Shown here one piece after another: positions 9,029-17,229 of a stretch of 64,000 bases of DNA. A program made the position numbers and the translations under genes. Below the pieces are notes generated by a model. It had not been told where the DNA came from, searched no databases, and was given only the letters and a program-made list of their open reading frames with translations. The stretch lies in assembly GCA_036823255.1 (NCBI GenBank), contig DAISGC010000004.1, positions 6,447-70,446 of the forward strand, in the 5' to 3' direction. Within the stretch, counting starts at the first letter, position 1, and each line of letters begins with the position of its first letter. Source of the stretch: UBA4658 sp002405485. GTDB lineage: Bacteria > Planctomycetota > Phycisphaerae > Phycisphaerales > UBA1924.

Positions 9029-10594
9029 TCAGAACATGTGCATCTGGCTGGTGGCAATCTCCCCGGTGACGGGGAAATCCGGGTCCAGCGGGTACTGCCC
9101 GGTGTAGCACGCCGTGCACCAGTCCGTCGACGGCGCGTTGACGCACGAGAGCAGCCCTTCCAGGGAGAGGTAGTGCAGCGAGTCCACGCCGAGGAACTGA
9201 CGGATCTCCTCGACGCTCTTCTCGTGGGCGATGAGCTGATCGCGGCTGGCAAAGTCGACGCCGAAGTAGCACGGGTGGCGAATGGGCGGACAACTGATCC
9301 GCAGGTGGATCTCTTTGGCCCCGGCCTCGCGGAGCTGGTTCATCTTCACCTGCGTCGTGGTCCCGCGGACGATCGAGTCGTCGACGACGACGAGCTTGCG
9401 CCCGGCGACGATGTCCCGGATGACGTTGAGCTTGAGCTTGACGGCGGCCTGTCGCTCGGTCTGCGTCGGCTTGATAAACGTGCGTCCGACGTACCGATTG
9501 GGGACGATGCCCTCTCGATACGGAATGCCGCTGGCCCGGGCGTATCCGGTGGCGGCGGAACGGCCGGAGTCGGGCATGGGCATGGTGTAATCGGCCGAAA
9601 CCGGGGCCTCCTTGGCGAGCCGCTCGCCGAGCAGCTCGCGAACCATCTGCACATTCTGCCCGAAGACGGTGCTGGAGGGATTGGCGAAGTAGACGTGCTC
9701 AAAGACGCACTTGGCCAGCCGCGGCGCGGGGTCGGAGAAGCGGCGACTGGAGACGCCCGCGTCGGACAGGGTCACGATCTCGCCCGGCTCGATCTCGCGC
9801 TGAAACTCGGCCCCGACCACGTCCAGGGCCACGGTCTCGCTGGCGACCACGTGCCGACCGTCCGGGAGCTTGCCCAGCACCAGCGGACGCCAGCCCCACG
9901 GATCTCGGGCCGCTTCGATCCGATCCGGGAAGAGCAGCAGCACGCTGTACGCGCCTTCGAGCTGGCGGAGCGTCGCGGCCAGGGGATCGACGGCCCGCTG
10001 CTGTTCCGGCGACGCGTAGAGATGGATCACGACCTCGGTGTCGCTGGTCGTGTGGAACAGGTGGCCGGCGGCCTCGAATCGCCCGCGGAGCGCGTCGGCG
10101 TTGATCAGGTTCCCGTTGTGCGCGATGGCCACCTGCCCGCCGACATAGCTCTCGATGAGCGGCTGGGCGTTGCAAAGCATCGATCCGCCCGCCGTGGAGT
10201 ACCGGTTATGCCCGATCGCTCCGCAGCCCCGGACCATCGCGCTGCCGCTGGTCACCGCGGCGGAGGGGGCCGGACCGTGCTTGCCGGGCTGCGCCGGACG
10301 GGTCGCCTGTTCAAGATCGTGCAGCACCGAACGCGTGAAGATCTCCGACACCAGGCCCATGCCGGTGTGCCCGCTGATCCGCCGCCCGTTGGAGACCGCG
10401 ATGCCTGCCGACTCCTGCCCCCGGTGCTGCTGGGCATACATCCCCAAATAGGTGAGCACGGCGGCTTCCGGACCGCCCCAGATGCCGACGACCCCACACT
10501 TTTCCTTCTTCTCGTACGACGCATGCGCCTCCAGAGCGACAGACCGCGATGGGGCGGGCGGCTTGAGCACGGGAAGCGCAAAGGGTGGTCGCAT
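9029..10594 (-). CDS. purF: Amidophosphoribosyltransferase PurF
   Basis: 521 residues. PurF makes 5-phosphoribosylamine from PRPP and glutamine, the first step of purine synthesis. An N-terminal propeptide precedes the nucleophile in KCGVVGI (C33), implying maturation as in the Bacillus enzyme. The glutaminase domain is followed by the phosphoribosyltransferase domain with PRPP loop VVVDDSIVRGTT. Four cysteines (CVFEHVY, PCYFG, CTAC) match the [4Fe-4S]-binding type. I chose the ATG giving MRPPF; a TTG 25 codons upstream is possible but unneeded. It is divergent from the pseudopilin gene. Confidence 0.94.
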   Translation of the reverse strand: MRPPFALPVLKPPAPSRSVALEAHASYEKKEKCGVVGIWGGPEAAVLTYLGMYAQQHRGQESAGIAVSNGRRISGHTGMGLVSEIFTRSVLHDLEQATRPAQPGKHGPAPSAAVTSGSAMVRGCGAIGHNRYSTAGGSMLCNAQPLIESYVGGQVAIAHNGNLINADALRGRFEAAGHLFHTTSDTEVVIHLYASPEQQRAVDPLAATLRQLEGAYSVLLLFPDRIEAARDPWGWRPLVLGKLPDGRHVVASETVALDVVGAEFQREIEPGEIVTLSDAGVSSRRFSDPAPRLAKCVFEHVYFANPSSTVFGQNVQMVRELLGERLAKEAPVSADYTMPMPDSGRSAATGYARASGIPYREGIVPNRYVGRTFIKPTQTERQAAVKLKLNVIRDIVAGRKLVVVDDSIVRGTTTQVKMNQLREAGAKEIHLRISCPPIRHPCYFGVDFASRDQLIAHEKSVEEIRQFLGVDSLHYLSLEGLLSCVNAPSTDWCTACYTGQYPLDPDFPVTGEIATSQMHMF

Positions 10595-10724
10595 GCGTCG
10601 GGGCAGGATAGCGACCGAGTCGGGCGATTTCGGCGGATCGCCCCACGAGCCGAGGATTTCTTCATGCAAATCAGTGGCAAGTCACTTGACAGCCCCTTGG
10701 TACAGATGCAATCCTGTTGCACCA

Positions 10725-11603
10725 GTGAGCCGCCGTCTTCCAACCGCAACCTCTTCGGTCCGGTGCACCGGCGCCCGGGCGTTCACGCTCATCGAGTTGC
10801 TGGTGGTGATCGCGATCATTGCGCTGCTGATCGGAATCTTGCTCCCAACGCTGGGCAAGGCTCGGGCGGCGGCCCGCACCGCGGTCTGCCTGAGCAACGT
10901 CCGCCAGCTCGAGGTCGCGCACACGCTCTATATGAACGACCACAGGGAGTTGTTCGTGGATGCGGGGCTCGGGCACGGCGGTCTGAGCGTTCTGACCCGC
11001 TCATGGCCGATCGCGCTTGGGTCGTACGCCGACAAGTCGATCGCGTTGCGGTCGCCCGTGGATCGGAGCCCGTACTGGCCACGAGCGCAGGGGGGGCAGA
11101 GCGACGGCCCGGGACTGGCCGAGGTGCTGTCGGGAGTGGAGACCGGAACGATCACGTCTGCCAATCCGCCGTCGGTGATTCCGCGGTGGACGTCGTACGG
11201 GCTGAACAACTTTCTGACGCGGTTTGCCCGGCCATCGGTGATTGATCCGAGGACCGGGCGTTTCGCCGGTCCGTGGGAGCGTCTGAGCAAGGTGCCAAGG
11301 CCCGACCAGACGGTGCATTTTCTGATGATCACGCAGGGGCTGACCCCGAGCAGCGCGCCGTTTGCCACGAGCGACCACGTGGACGCGCACACCTGGGATG
11401 AGTTTGGCCCAGAGAACGCCCCGGGGCTTGCCGCGACCCAGATGGACGTGGGTGGGCACGACCCGCGCGGGGCGAGCTCGCCCGTCGGCGTTGAGTCCCG
11501 CACGAACTACGGCTTTCTGGATGGGAGCGCAAGGACGCTGAGCTTTCGGCAGGTGTATCGCACGCTGACGGACAACAAGTTCTGGCCGGAGTATGCACGC
11601 TAG
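10725..11603 (+). CDS. Type II secretion-like pseudopilin (prepilin N-terminal methylation)
   Basis: About 292 residues from the GTG start chosen here. The N-terminus carries the prepilin leader: a short basic region, then AFTLIELLVV and a hydrophobic helix. Prepilin peptidase would cut before Phe and methylate it. The -1 residue is Ala rather than the usual Gly. The remainder resembles the many planctomycete pseudopilin-like proteins of unknown role and ends with the typical NYGFLDGSAR segment. The frame is open far upstream into purF on the other strand, so the start is uncertain; a GTG at 10674 is an alternative. It probably sits in the inner membrane or in a pseudopilus. Confidence 0.8.
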   Translation: MSRRLPTATSSVRCTGARAFTLIELLVVIAIIALLIGILLPTLGKARAAARTAVCLSNVRQLEVAHTLYMNDHRELFVDAGLGHGGLSVLTRSWPIALGSYADKSIALRSPVDRSPYWPRAQGGQSDGPGLAEVLSGVETGTITSANPPSVIPRWTSYGLNNFLTRFARPSVIDPRTGRFAGPWERLSKVPRPDQTVHFLMITQGLTPSSAPFATSDHVDAHTWDEFGPENAPGLAATQMDVGGHDPRGASSPVGVESRTNYGFLDGSARTLSFRQVYRTLTDNKFWPEYAR

Positions 11604-11622
11604 CCGTGCTGAGAGGATCACC

Positions 11623-12468
11623 ATGACCGTGTGGAAGACCAGTCTGGCATGCACACTGACGGGGATCATCGGGATCGCGACCCCCGCGGCTCACGGGCAG
11701 TTGCACGAAGGGGACGTGATCCTGTTTCGCGACCTGCCCGACGGGAATCGGGTGCGGACGGGCGGGGCGAGCGGTCTGACGCCGTTTGCCGCCCGGGTGT
11801 TCGAGGCCCGATTCGCGGACACGGGCTTTGCCAATCGCACGACGAATCCGGGATTCAACGCCGTGCCCGACCAGTTCTTTGCGAGCGCGGTGACTGGGGT
11901 GACGATGACGCGATCGCTGCGGAAGTGGTCTGGCGGCAACCTGTGCACGATCCCGCCGGAGCGGATCACGCTCACCAAGCTGGGCCTGACGGCGACGTCG
12001 CCCCTGGTGGACCCTGCGTCGGCGATGAGCGGACCGAGTGTGACGCTGGGGATCTCCGATGCTCAGGATGGTGCCTTCCACGAGCACGGGGCCTTCGCTC
12101 TGACCGCGCCTTCCTCGGCGGGCATCTATGTGCTGGAACTGGCGGCTTGGACGGGCAGCCCCGCGGGTCTGAGCCCCGCTCCGAGCGAGCCGTTCTGGGT
12201 CGTGTTCAACCAGAACTCGACGGCGCAGGAGCAGGCCAACTGCGTGGCCTATCTGCTGTCCAGGGGCGCGGGAACACCGGGCTCGAGCGTGTCGCTGTGT
12301 CCGTGCGCCGCGGATTTCGATCAATCGGGCGAAGTGACGGTTCAGGACATCTTCGGGTTCCTGAACGCCTGGTTCGCAGGGCTTCCGAGCGCTGACGTCG
12401 ACGGGGGCGGGCTGGATGTTCAGGACATCTTCACGTTTCTGAACACCTGGTTTGCCGGATGCCCATGA
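11623..12468 (+). CDS. Secreted protein with dockerin-like tail
   Basis: 281 residues. A signal peptide runs to about HGQ at residue 26. The mature part begins LHEGDVILF and keeps a layout shared with the next gene: an 'EGD' start, an R-T-G motif, a central 'SxxKW/W-G' region, a GIYVLELA strand and PFWVVFN near the end. The C-terminal ~55 residues hold two dockerin-like EF-hand repeats (TVQDIFGFLN, DVQDIFTFLN) ending in a Cys. AGAGG sits 6 bases before the ATG, so I preferred it to an upstream in-frame ATG. The gene follows the pseudopilin by 19 bases and is probably cotranscribed with it. Function unknown. Confidence 0.8.
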   Translation: MTVWKTSLACTLTGIIGIATPAAHGQLHEGDVILFRDLPDGNRVRTGGASGLTPFAARVFEARFADTGFANRTTNPGFNAVPDQFFASAVTGVTMTRSLRKWSGGNLCTIPPERITLTKLGLTATSPLVDPASAMSGPSVTLGISDAQDGAFHEHGAFALTAPSSAGIYVLELAAWTGSPAGLSPAPSEPFWVVFNQNSTAQEQANCVAYLLSRGAGTPGSSVSLCPCAADFDQSGEVTVQDIFGFLNAWFAGLPSADVDGGGLDVQDIFTFLNTWFAGCP

Positions 12469-12567
12469 CGCCTCGGGTGCACGGGCAAGTTCAGTATGGA
12501 TTTTTCCTCGACGTATGTAACTCGTCGGGGTTTCGTTCAAGAGTATTCGAGAGAGAAAGGTGCCTTT

Positions 12568-13251
12568 ATGAACATGCAACGTGTGTTTCTGACATTCGGC
12601 GCGGCGGCAGTGATCGCGTCGCCCGCGGCCCTCGCGGATGGTGACGACATCCAGGTCGCCCTCGTCCAGGGCGAACTGCGTACGGGCGTCGTCGTCGGCG
12701 AACCGCCCAACCAGAACTTCGGCGACGTGGAGCAGCGGGTGTTCGGGGCCGACCTCGAGTTCAACGCCATCACGAACGACGTTCGCATCGATGAGCCCGG
12801 CTATGCCTCGCGCGATCCGCTGCTGCTTGGCCAGAGCATCCAGTTCAATATCCGCAAGGCCCTCCGGTCCTGGAACGGGTCCTCGTTCGTCACGACCAGC
12901 ACCACCATGGGCACCGGTCTTCCCGATCTGGGCCAGCCGTTCATCAACACCCCAGCCACCGACACACCGGTCGCCGGGTACTCCTGGCTGCTCTCAGATG
13001 ACTTCCACTTTGACTGGCTGCTCAACGGGGCCACGTCAAGCACTGGCCAGGGGATCTATCTGGCGGAGCTGGAGCTTGTTGCTGGCTCGCTCACCAGCCG
13101 TCCGTTCTGGATCGCGTTCAACTACGGCCTGACCGAGGCTGAGCACGACGCCGCGAAGGACTGGGTGCAGGAGAACCTGGTGCCGACGCCCGGCGGAGCG
13201 GCCCTTCTGGGGTTTGCCCTGGCCGCTGGTCTTCGTCGGCGGCGCGGGTGA
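12568..13251 (+). CDS. Secreted protein with PEP-CTERM-like tail, related to the preceding gene
   Basis: 227 residues. A signal peptide ends near ALADG (residue 25). The mature domain follows the same order of motifs as the previous gene (DGDDIQVAL, RTGV, GIYLAELEL, PFWIAFN), so I infer a paralogous pair. The last 25 residues are different: PTPGGAALLGFALA and an Arg cluster, resembling PEP-CTERM/VPxPG sorting tails processed by an exosortase-like enzyme. AAAGG lies 7 bases before the ATG; an in-frame ATG 24 codons upstream lacks that support. A strong hairpin follows 28 bases after the stop. Function unknown. Confidence 0.8.
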   Translation: MNMQRVFLTFGAAAVIASPAALADGDDIQVALVQGELRTGVVVGEPPNQNFGDVEQRVFGADLEFNAITNDVRIDEPGYASRDPLLLGQSIQFNIRKALRSWNGSSFVTTSTTMGTGLPDLGQPFINTPATDTPVAGYSWLLSDDFHFDWLLNGATSSTGQGIYLAELELVAGSLTSRPFWIAFNYGLTEAEHDAAKDWVQENLVPTPGGAALLGFALAAGLRRRRG

Positions 13252-13279
13252 TCGTTTGAGATGATCGCATGGACGATTG

Positions 13280-13309
13280 GGGCCGGGCCGAGATGTTCAG
13301 GCCCGGCCC
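13280..13309 (+). terminator. Perfect 10-bp hairpin, likely terminator
   Basis: GGGCCGGGCC and GGCCCGGCCC pair perfectly around a 10-base loop, 28 bases after the stop of the PEP-CTERM-like gene and upstream of rpsD. The following T-tract is weak, so efficiency is uncertain. A very similar GC hairpin follows the other PEP-CTERM-like gene at 49.7 kb. Confidence 0.7.
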
Positions 13310-13512
13310 TACGTCTTTGCCAGGGAGCTTGACCCCGACCACTTCCCGGTCAACCATCCAGACCCGACATCACCGTGATGATCCGGATCTTTGCAACTGG
13401 CCGGTCCGCAGCCGCGGGACACCGGCGCAACAGGTCGCTCGGCGGGCGAGAAGCGCTCGAACCGGGCACACCAGGGGAGATGCTCCTCTGGAAGACGGAA
13501 AGGAAGGCCCTG

Positions 13513-14112
13513 ATGGCCCGGTACACCGGACCGAAACTGAAGTTGTCACGCCGAATCGGCACCCCGATCGAGGATGTGCCGAAGCACACGTCCAAGCGGA
13601 CGCTGACGCCGCCCGGGATGCATGGTTTTCGCGGTCGTCGCCTGCGGGACTACGGCGTTCGTCTGAACGAGAAGCAGAAGCTCCGCCATCACTACCACGT
13701 TCTGGAGCGGCAGTTCCGGCGGTATGTGGACGAGGCGGGACGTCTGCCGGGGAACAAGGGTGAGATGCTGCTGCGACTGCTGGAGCGTCGGCTGGACAAC
13801 GTGATCCGGCGTGCGGGCCTGGCCCGGACGATCTGGGCCGCGCGGCAGCTTGTGGCCCACGGGCACGTGCTGGTGAACAACCGGAAGACCGATCGCCCGA
13901 GCTATTCGGTGGAGATCAACGACGCGATCACCCTGAAGCCGAAGGTGCACAAGGTGGTTCGCGAGGCGATGGAGTCGCTCTCCGGGCACGAAGTGCCGGG
14001 GTGGATCGACTTCAACCCGGGCGAGCTGACGATCAAGGTCGTGGCCCTGCCCACGTCGGATCAGATTCCGTTCGACGTCAATCCGAACCTGATCATCGAG
14101 TTCTATCGCTGA
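13513..14112 (+). CDS. rpsD: 30S ribosomal protein S4
   Basis: 199 residues, standard bacterial length. S4 nucleates 30S assembly and binds the 16S 5' domain. The N-terminal MARYTGPK and the S4 RNA-binding motif (ERRLDNVIRRAG, then QLVAHGHVLVN) are unmistakable. GGAAGG lies just upstream of the ATG, which decides this start over longer in-frame options. The usual neighbours (rpsM, rpsK, rpoA, rplQ) are absent, and the gene sits alone between two GC hairpins, so it appears to be transcribed on its own. Confidence 0.96.
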   Translation: MARYTGPKLKLSRRIGTPIEDVPKHTSKRTLTPPGMHGFRGRRLRDYGVRLNEKQKLRHHYHVLERQFRRYVDEAGRLPGNKGEMLLRLLERRLDNVIRRAGLARTIWAARQLVAHGHVLVNNRKTDRPSYSVEINDAITLKPKVHKVVREAMESLSGHEVPGWIDFNPGELTIKVVALPTSDQIPFDVNPNLIIEFYR

Positions 14113-14160
14113 TCCGTGGCCCCCGGCCGCGGGATCGGCCGATGCAGAGATGCTGACCGT

Positions 14161-14191
14161 CGGGGCCGGGTGCGTTCATCACTCGGCCCCG
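14161..14191 (+). terminator. Hairpin after rpsD
   Basis: CGGGGCCG and CGGCCCCG form an 8-bp perfect stem with a 15-base loop, about 50 bases after the rpsD stop. It is followed by a short GTGTTTGG rather than a clear T-run. A likely transcription terminator for rpsD. Confidence 0.6.
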
Positions 14192-14266
14192 CGTGTTTGG
14201 GGTCAGCGGGGATGGTCTGGACACATCGGCCCTGCTTAGGGGCCGCAACGCTGCACGAGCTCGCCC

Positions 14267-16243
14267 ATGCTGAAGTGGCTTCGCAAGTACAACACGTACA
14301 TCCTGGTCGTCGGCGGCTGCCTGCTGATGGTGGCCTTTCTGCTGCAGGGCACGCTGACGGAACTCTCGCGACGCGGGGTGATCGGCGGGACGATCATGCG
14401 CGTCGACGGGGAGACGTATGGCATGGAGCGCTACGCCCGGCTCGCGGCTGAGTATCACGCCATCGGGCGGCTGCTGGGTCGTCAGGAGATGCTGCCGCTG
14501 GTCGGGGCCGGTGAGAGCGACATCCACTGGATCCTGCTCACGCGCGAGGCCGAGCGGGCCGGGATGATCGGCGGGGTGAACGACGGCCGCGAGTACATGG
14601 GGGAGCTGGCGGCGGACCTGGCGGAGATCTTTGCGACCAACGTTGCTCGGCAGCGTGGGCAGTTCTTCCCGAACCCGGCGGACATCGAGGCGACGCGGGT
14701 GACGATCCTCGACAGCATGACCACCGGCCTGCCGCGGATCGCCGGCGAGACGCGGATGACCGAGGAGCAGATCTTCAAGGCCCTGGCGAAGCTCCGCGGC
14801 GTGCTGCGGATGCAGAACGCGTATGCATCGTCGCTCCGCTACTCGGATCGCCGGCTGGTGAGCACGGCGCGGAAGTTCAACGATGCGGCGGAAGTCGACT
14901 ATGTGCTGATCCCCGCCGAGCGGGAGCTTGGTTCGGCCACCGAGCCGGACGCGGGGGCGATCGCGGCGCACTACGAAAAGTTCAAGGGCACGCCCAAGGG
15001 CGAGGGAGCCCTCGGCATCGGGTACACGCTGCCGCAGAGGGTCAAGCTGGAGTGGCTGACTCTGGATCGGATGCTCATTGAGTCGTCGGTGACGGTGGAT
15101 CCGATCGAGGTGGAGAAGCGTCTGCTCAAGTGGTATCCGACGGGTCGTCCGCCGGAGGGGATCAAGATCGAAGACGAGCGGGCGCGGATCGAGCGAGAGG
15201 TGCGAACCGAGACCGCCGACCGGGTCATGGCGACGGCGACGCAGGCGATCCGAGCGGAGATCACCAAAGCGTTGCGCACGCTGGAGCCCGATGGCGAGTA
15301 TCACAAGCTGGGGTCGGACTGGTCGAGCCGGATGCCCCGGCTGGAGTCGCTGCGGACGATCGTTGCGCAGCGGGTGGCGGAGGCCCATGGCGTCACGCTT
15401 GTGCTGCCGGCGGTGGCGGTGCGAGATCGGGACTGGATGGAGGAGGGTGATCTGACGGGGGCGGAGGGCTTTGGCCGTTCGTTCCTCCGTCGCGGGTCGT
15501 CCGCAATCCGTGTGCAGGAGGTGGTGTTCGGGGTGCGGGAGATCGCGGGGAACAACGACTTTGTGGTGCAGGTCGGCGTGCCGAGCATGGAGCCGCTGAC
15601 CGACGGGGTCGGGAATCGGTACTTCTTCACGGTGCTGGATGCGAGAAAGACCTCGCCCCCGGACACGATGGACGAGATCAAGCCGCAGATCGTCAAGGAC
15701 ATCAAGCGGCTCGCCGGGTTCGAGGCGCTCAAGGCCAAGCAGGCGGGTCTGGTGAACCTGGCCAACGCGCAGGGACTTGAGGCGTTGTCGGCGGCGCCTT
15801 CGGATGCGACGGGTGACGCGGCGGTGACGCTCCGGGTTCAGCAGGCGACGGTGAGCCGGGAGCGGGTCATGGCCGCGGATCCCTCGCTGGACACCGAGAG
15901 CTTCCGCAATGCCGTGATGGACCTGGCCGAGCCGATGGACCCGACCGTGGACGTGGCGACGCTGGAGGCCGCGAAGCGGACGGGGAGCGCGGCGATCGAC
16001 AAGGGCCTGGGCGTGGCGGTGTTCCGGATCAAGAAGCTGGCTCCGCTCACGATCGAGACGTACCGGCAGTCGCACGGCCGCATCCTGCAGTCGATGATGC
16101 AGGAGGAGATCAACCCGACCGTGGAGTCTTCGCCGTTCTCGCTGCGGGCGATGGAGGAGCGGTTCAACGTGGTGTACGAACAGCAGCAGCGTCGCGAGAA
16201 GGAAGAGGCCGCCAAGTCCGGCGAGCCGAGCAAGAGCTCGTGA
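14267..16243 (+). CDS. Membrane-anchored PpiD/SurA-like folding protein
   Basis: 658 residues. The N-terminus MLKWLRKYNTYIL leads into one membrane helix (about residues 11-28), with a long periplasmic remainder. This arrangement (short cytoplasmic tail, one helix, helical SurA-like region, C-terminal helices) matches PpiD-type periodic chaperones. I do not see a clean parvulin active-site block, so prolyl isomerase activity is doubtful. A separate candidate role is outer-membrane protein folding. The gene stands 150 bases after rpsD and converges on the zinc-ribbon membrane protein. Assignment is by architecture, hence moderate confidence. Confidence 0.6.
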   Translation: MLKWLRKYNTYILVVGGCLLMVAFLLQGTLTELSRRGVIGGTIMRVDGETYGMERYARLAAEYHAIGRLLGRQEMLPLVGAGESDIHWILLTREAERAGMIGGVNDGREYMGELAADLAEIFATNVARQRGQFFPNPADIEATRVTILDSMTTGLPRIAGETRMTEEQIFKALAKLRGVLRMQNAYASSLRYSDRRLVSTARKFNDAAEVDYVLIPAERELGSATEPDAGAIAAHYEKFKGTPKGEGALGIGYTLPQRVKLEWLTLDRMLIESSVTVDPIEVEKRLLKWYPTGRPPEGIKIEDERARIEREVRTETADRVMATATQAIRAEITKALRTLEPDGEYHKLGSDWSSRMPRLESLRTIVAQRVAEAHGVTLVLPAVAVRDRDWMEEGDLTGAEGFGRSFLRRGSSAIRVQEVVFGVREIAGNNDFVVQVGVPSMEPLTDGVGNRYFFTVLDARKTSPPDTMDEIKPQIVKDIKRLAGFEALKAKQAGLVNLANAQGLEALSAAPSDATGDAAVTLRVQQATVSRERVMAADPSLDTESFRNAVMDLAEPMDPTVDVATLEAAKRTGSAAIDKGLGVAVFRIKKLAPLTIETYRQSHGRILQSMMQEEINPTVESSPFSLRAMEERFNVVYEQQQRREKEEAAKSGEPSKSS

Positions 16244-16264
16244 CCCGTCGCGCCGCTGCGGGGA

Positions 16265-17086
16265 TCAGATGGTCGTGGTGATGGGTTCTGTCGGCGGGGG
16301 AAGCCGGGGCGTCCCGCATTCCGGACATCGAAGGGCGGCGACTCCGCGCAGGTCGTACCCGCATCGGGCGCAGACGTCGGGATCAACGCCGGACGTGATG
16401 CGGTGGTACATGCGGGCGACCATGCAGGTGGCGAACGGCACGCCGACCAGCAGCACGCCGACGATCAGGAGCAGGAACGATCCGAGGAATGCGAGCAGGG
16501 CGAGCAAGCCGACGAGGAACATGGGCCAGAAGAGCGGGCCGGACCACGCCCAACTGAGCTTGATGGCGTCCGCGGTGCCGAGCTTCTTGTCCATGACGAT
16601 GATGGGCGCGAGCCAGAGTCGGATGGAAAAGAAGACGCTCACGGCGATGGCCAGCACGGTGCCGACAACCACCAGCGTGACGGCAATCCAGTCTCCAGGC
16701 CCGCCTCGAGCGATCCAAGAGATGCCGGCAACGGCGAGTTGTGTGCCGGCGGCAATGAGGCCCTGAACAAGCCCGACGAGCATGAGCGGGACATAGCAGC
16801 GGAAACTGTCGAAGAGGTTCTCGATGGTTGCCTGCTCGTTGCGGATCACGCGCAGGGCGAGCATGGTGAGCCCCGCGCTGAGGTGAACGCCGAGGAACAT
16901 GCTCAGCACGATCTCGCCGAGATAGGGCACAAGACCGGTGATCACGCTCGCGATGATGTAGAGCAGGATCGCCACGGCGGCGGCGGCGAGGAACAGGCCG
17001 TACCGCGACTTGACGTCGGCCCATGCCTGGTTCGTCAGCCCAGCGAGCGGGAGCGACAAGTGTCGGGGGACCTGTTCGGAAACCAT
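16265..17086 (-). CDS. Polytopic membrane protein with C-terminal zinc ribbon
   Basis: 273 residues. Roughly six hydrophobic segments between residues 30 and 225 form an integral membrane domain resembling DUF975-like/'glycerophosphodiester phosphodiesterase membrane domain' proteins. The C-terminus carries a four-cysteine zinc ribbon, CARCGYDLRG followed by CPECG, a motif repeatedly fused to membrane proteins in Phycisphaerae. No enzymatic motif is visible. It is divergent from the ureohydrolase gene, and the 143-base gap between them contains a run of ten G. Confidence 0.7.
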   Translation of the reverse strand: MVSEQVPRHLSLPLAGLTNQAWADVKSRYGLFLAAAAVAILLYIIASVITGLVPYLGEIVLSMFLGVHLSAGLTMLALRVIRNEQATIENLFDSFRCYVPLMLVGLVQGLIAAGTQLAVAGISWIARGGPGDWIAVTLVVVGTVLAIAVSVFFSIRLWLAPIIVMDKKLGTADAIKLSWAWSGPLFWPMFLVGLLALLAFLGSFLLLIVGVLLVGVPFATCMVARMYHRITSGVDPDVCARCGYDLRGVAALRCPECGTPRLPPPTEPITTTI

Positions 17087-17229
17087 GGCAGGTGCTCTCG
17101 AGCATGCGTCAATCGGGTGCGATGCCCGGTTGGGGCACGGGGCGGGGGGGGGGATTGGCGTCCTGGCGCAATCCGACGGACATCATGATCTTCGAGACAA
17201 CGGGAATTGGCAAGCGGTACACTCGCGGC

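Noticed and set aside
9038..11245. 735-residue plus-strand frame
   Set aside because: Opposite purF and then out of frame across the pseudopilin gene.
14093..16075. 660-residue minus-strand frame
   Set aside because: Antisense to the PpiD-like gene; Arg/His/Leu-rich shadow.
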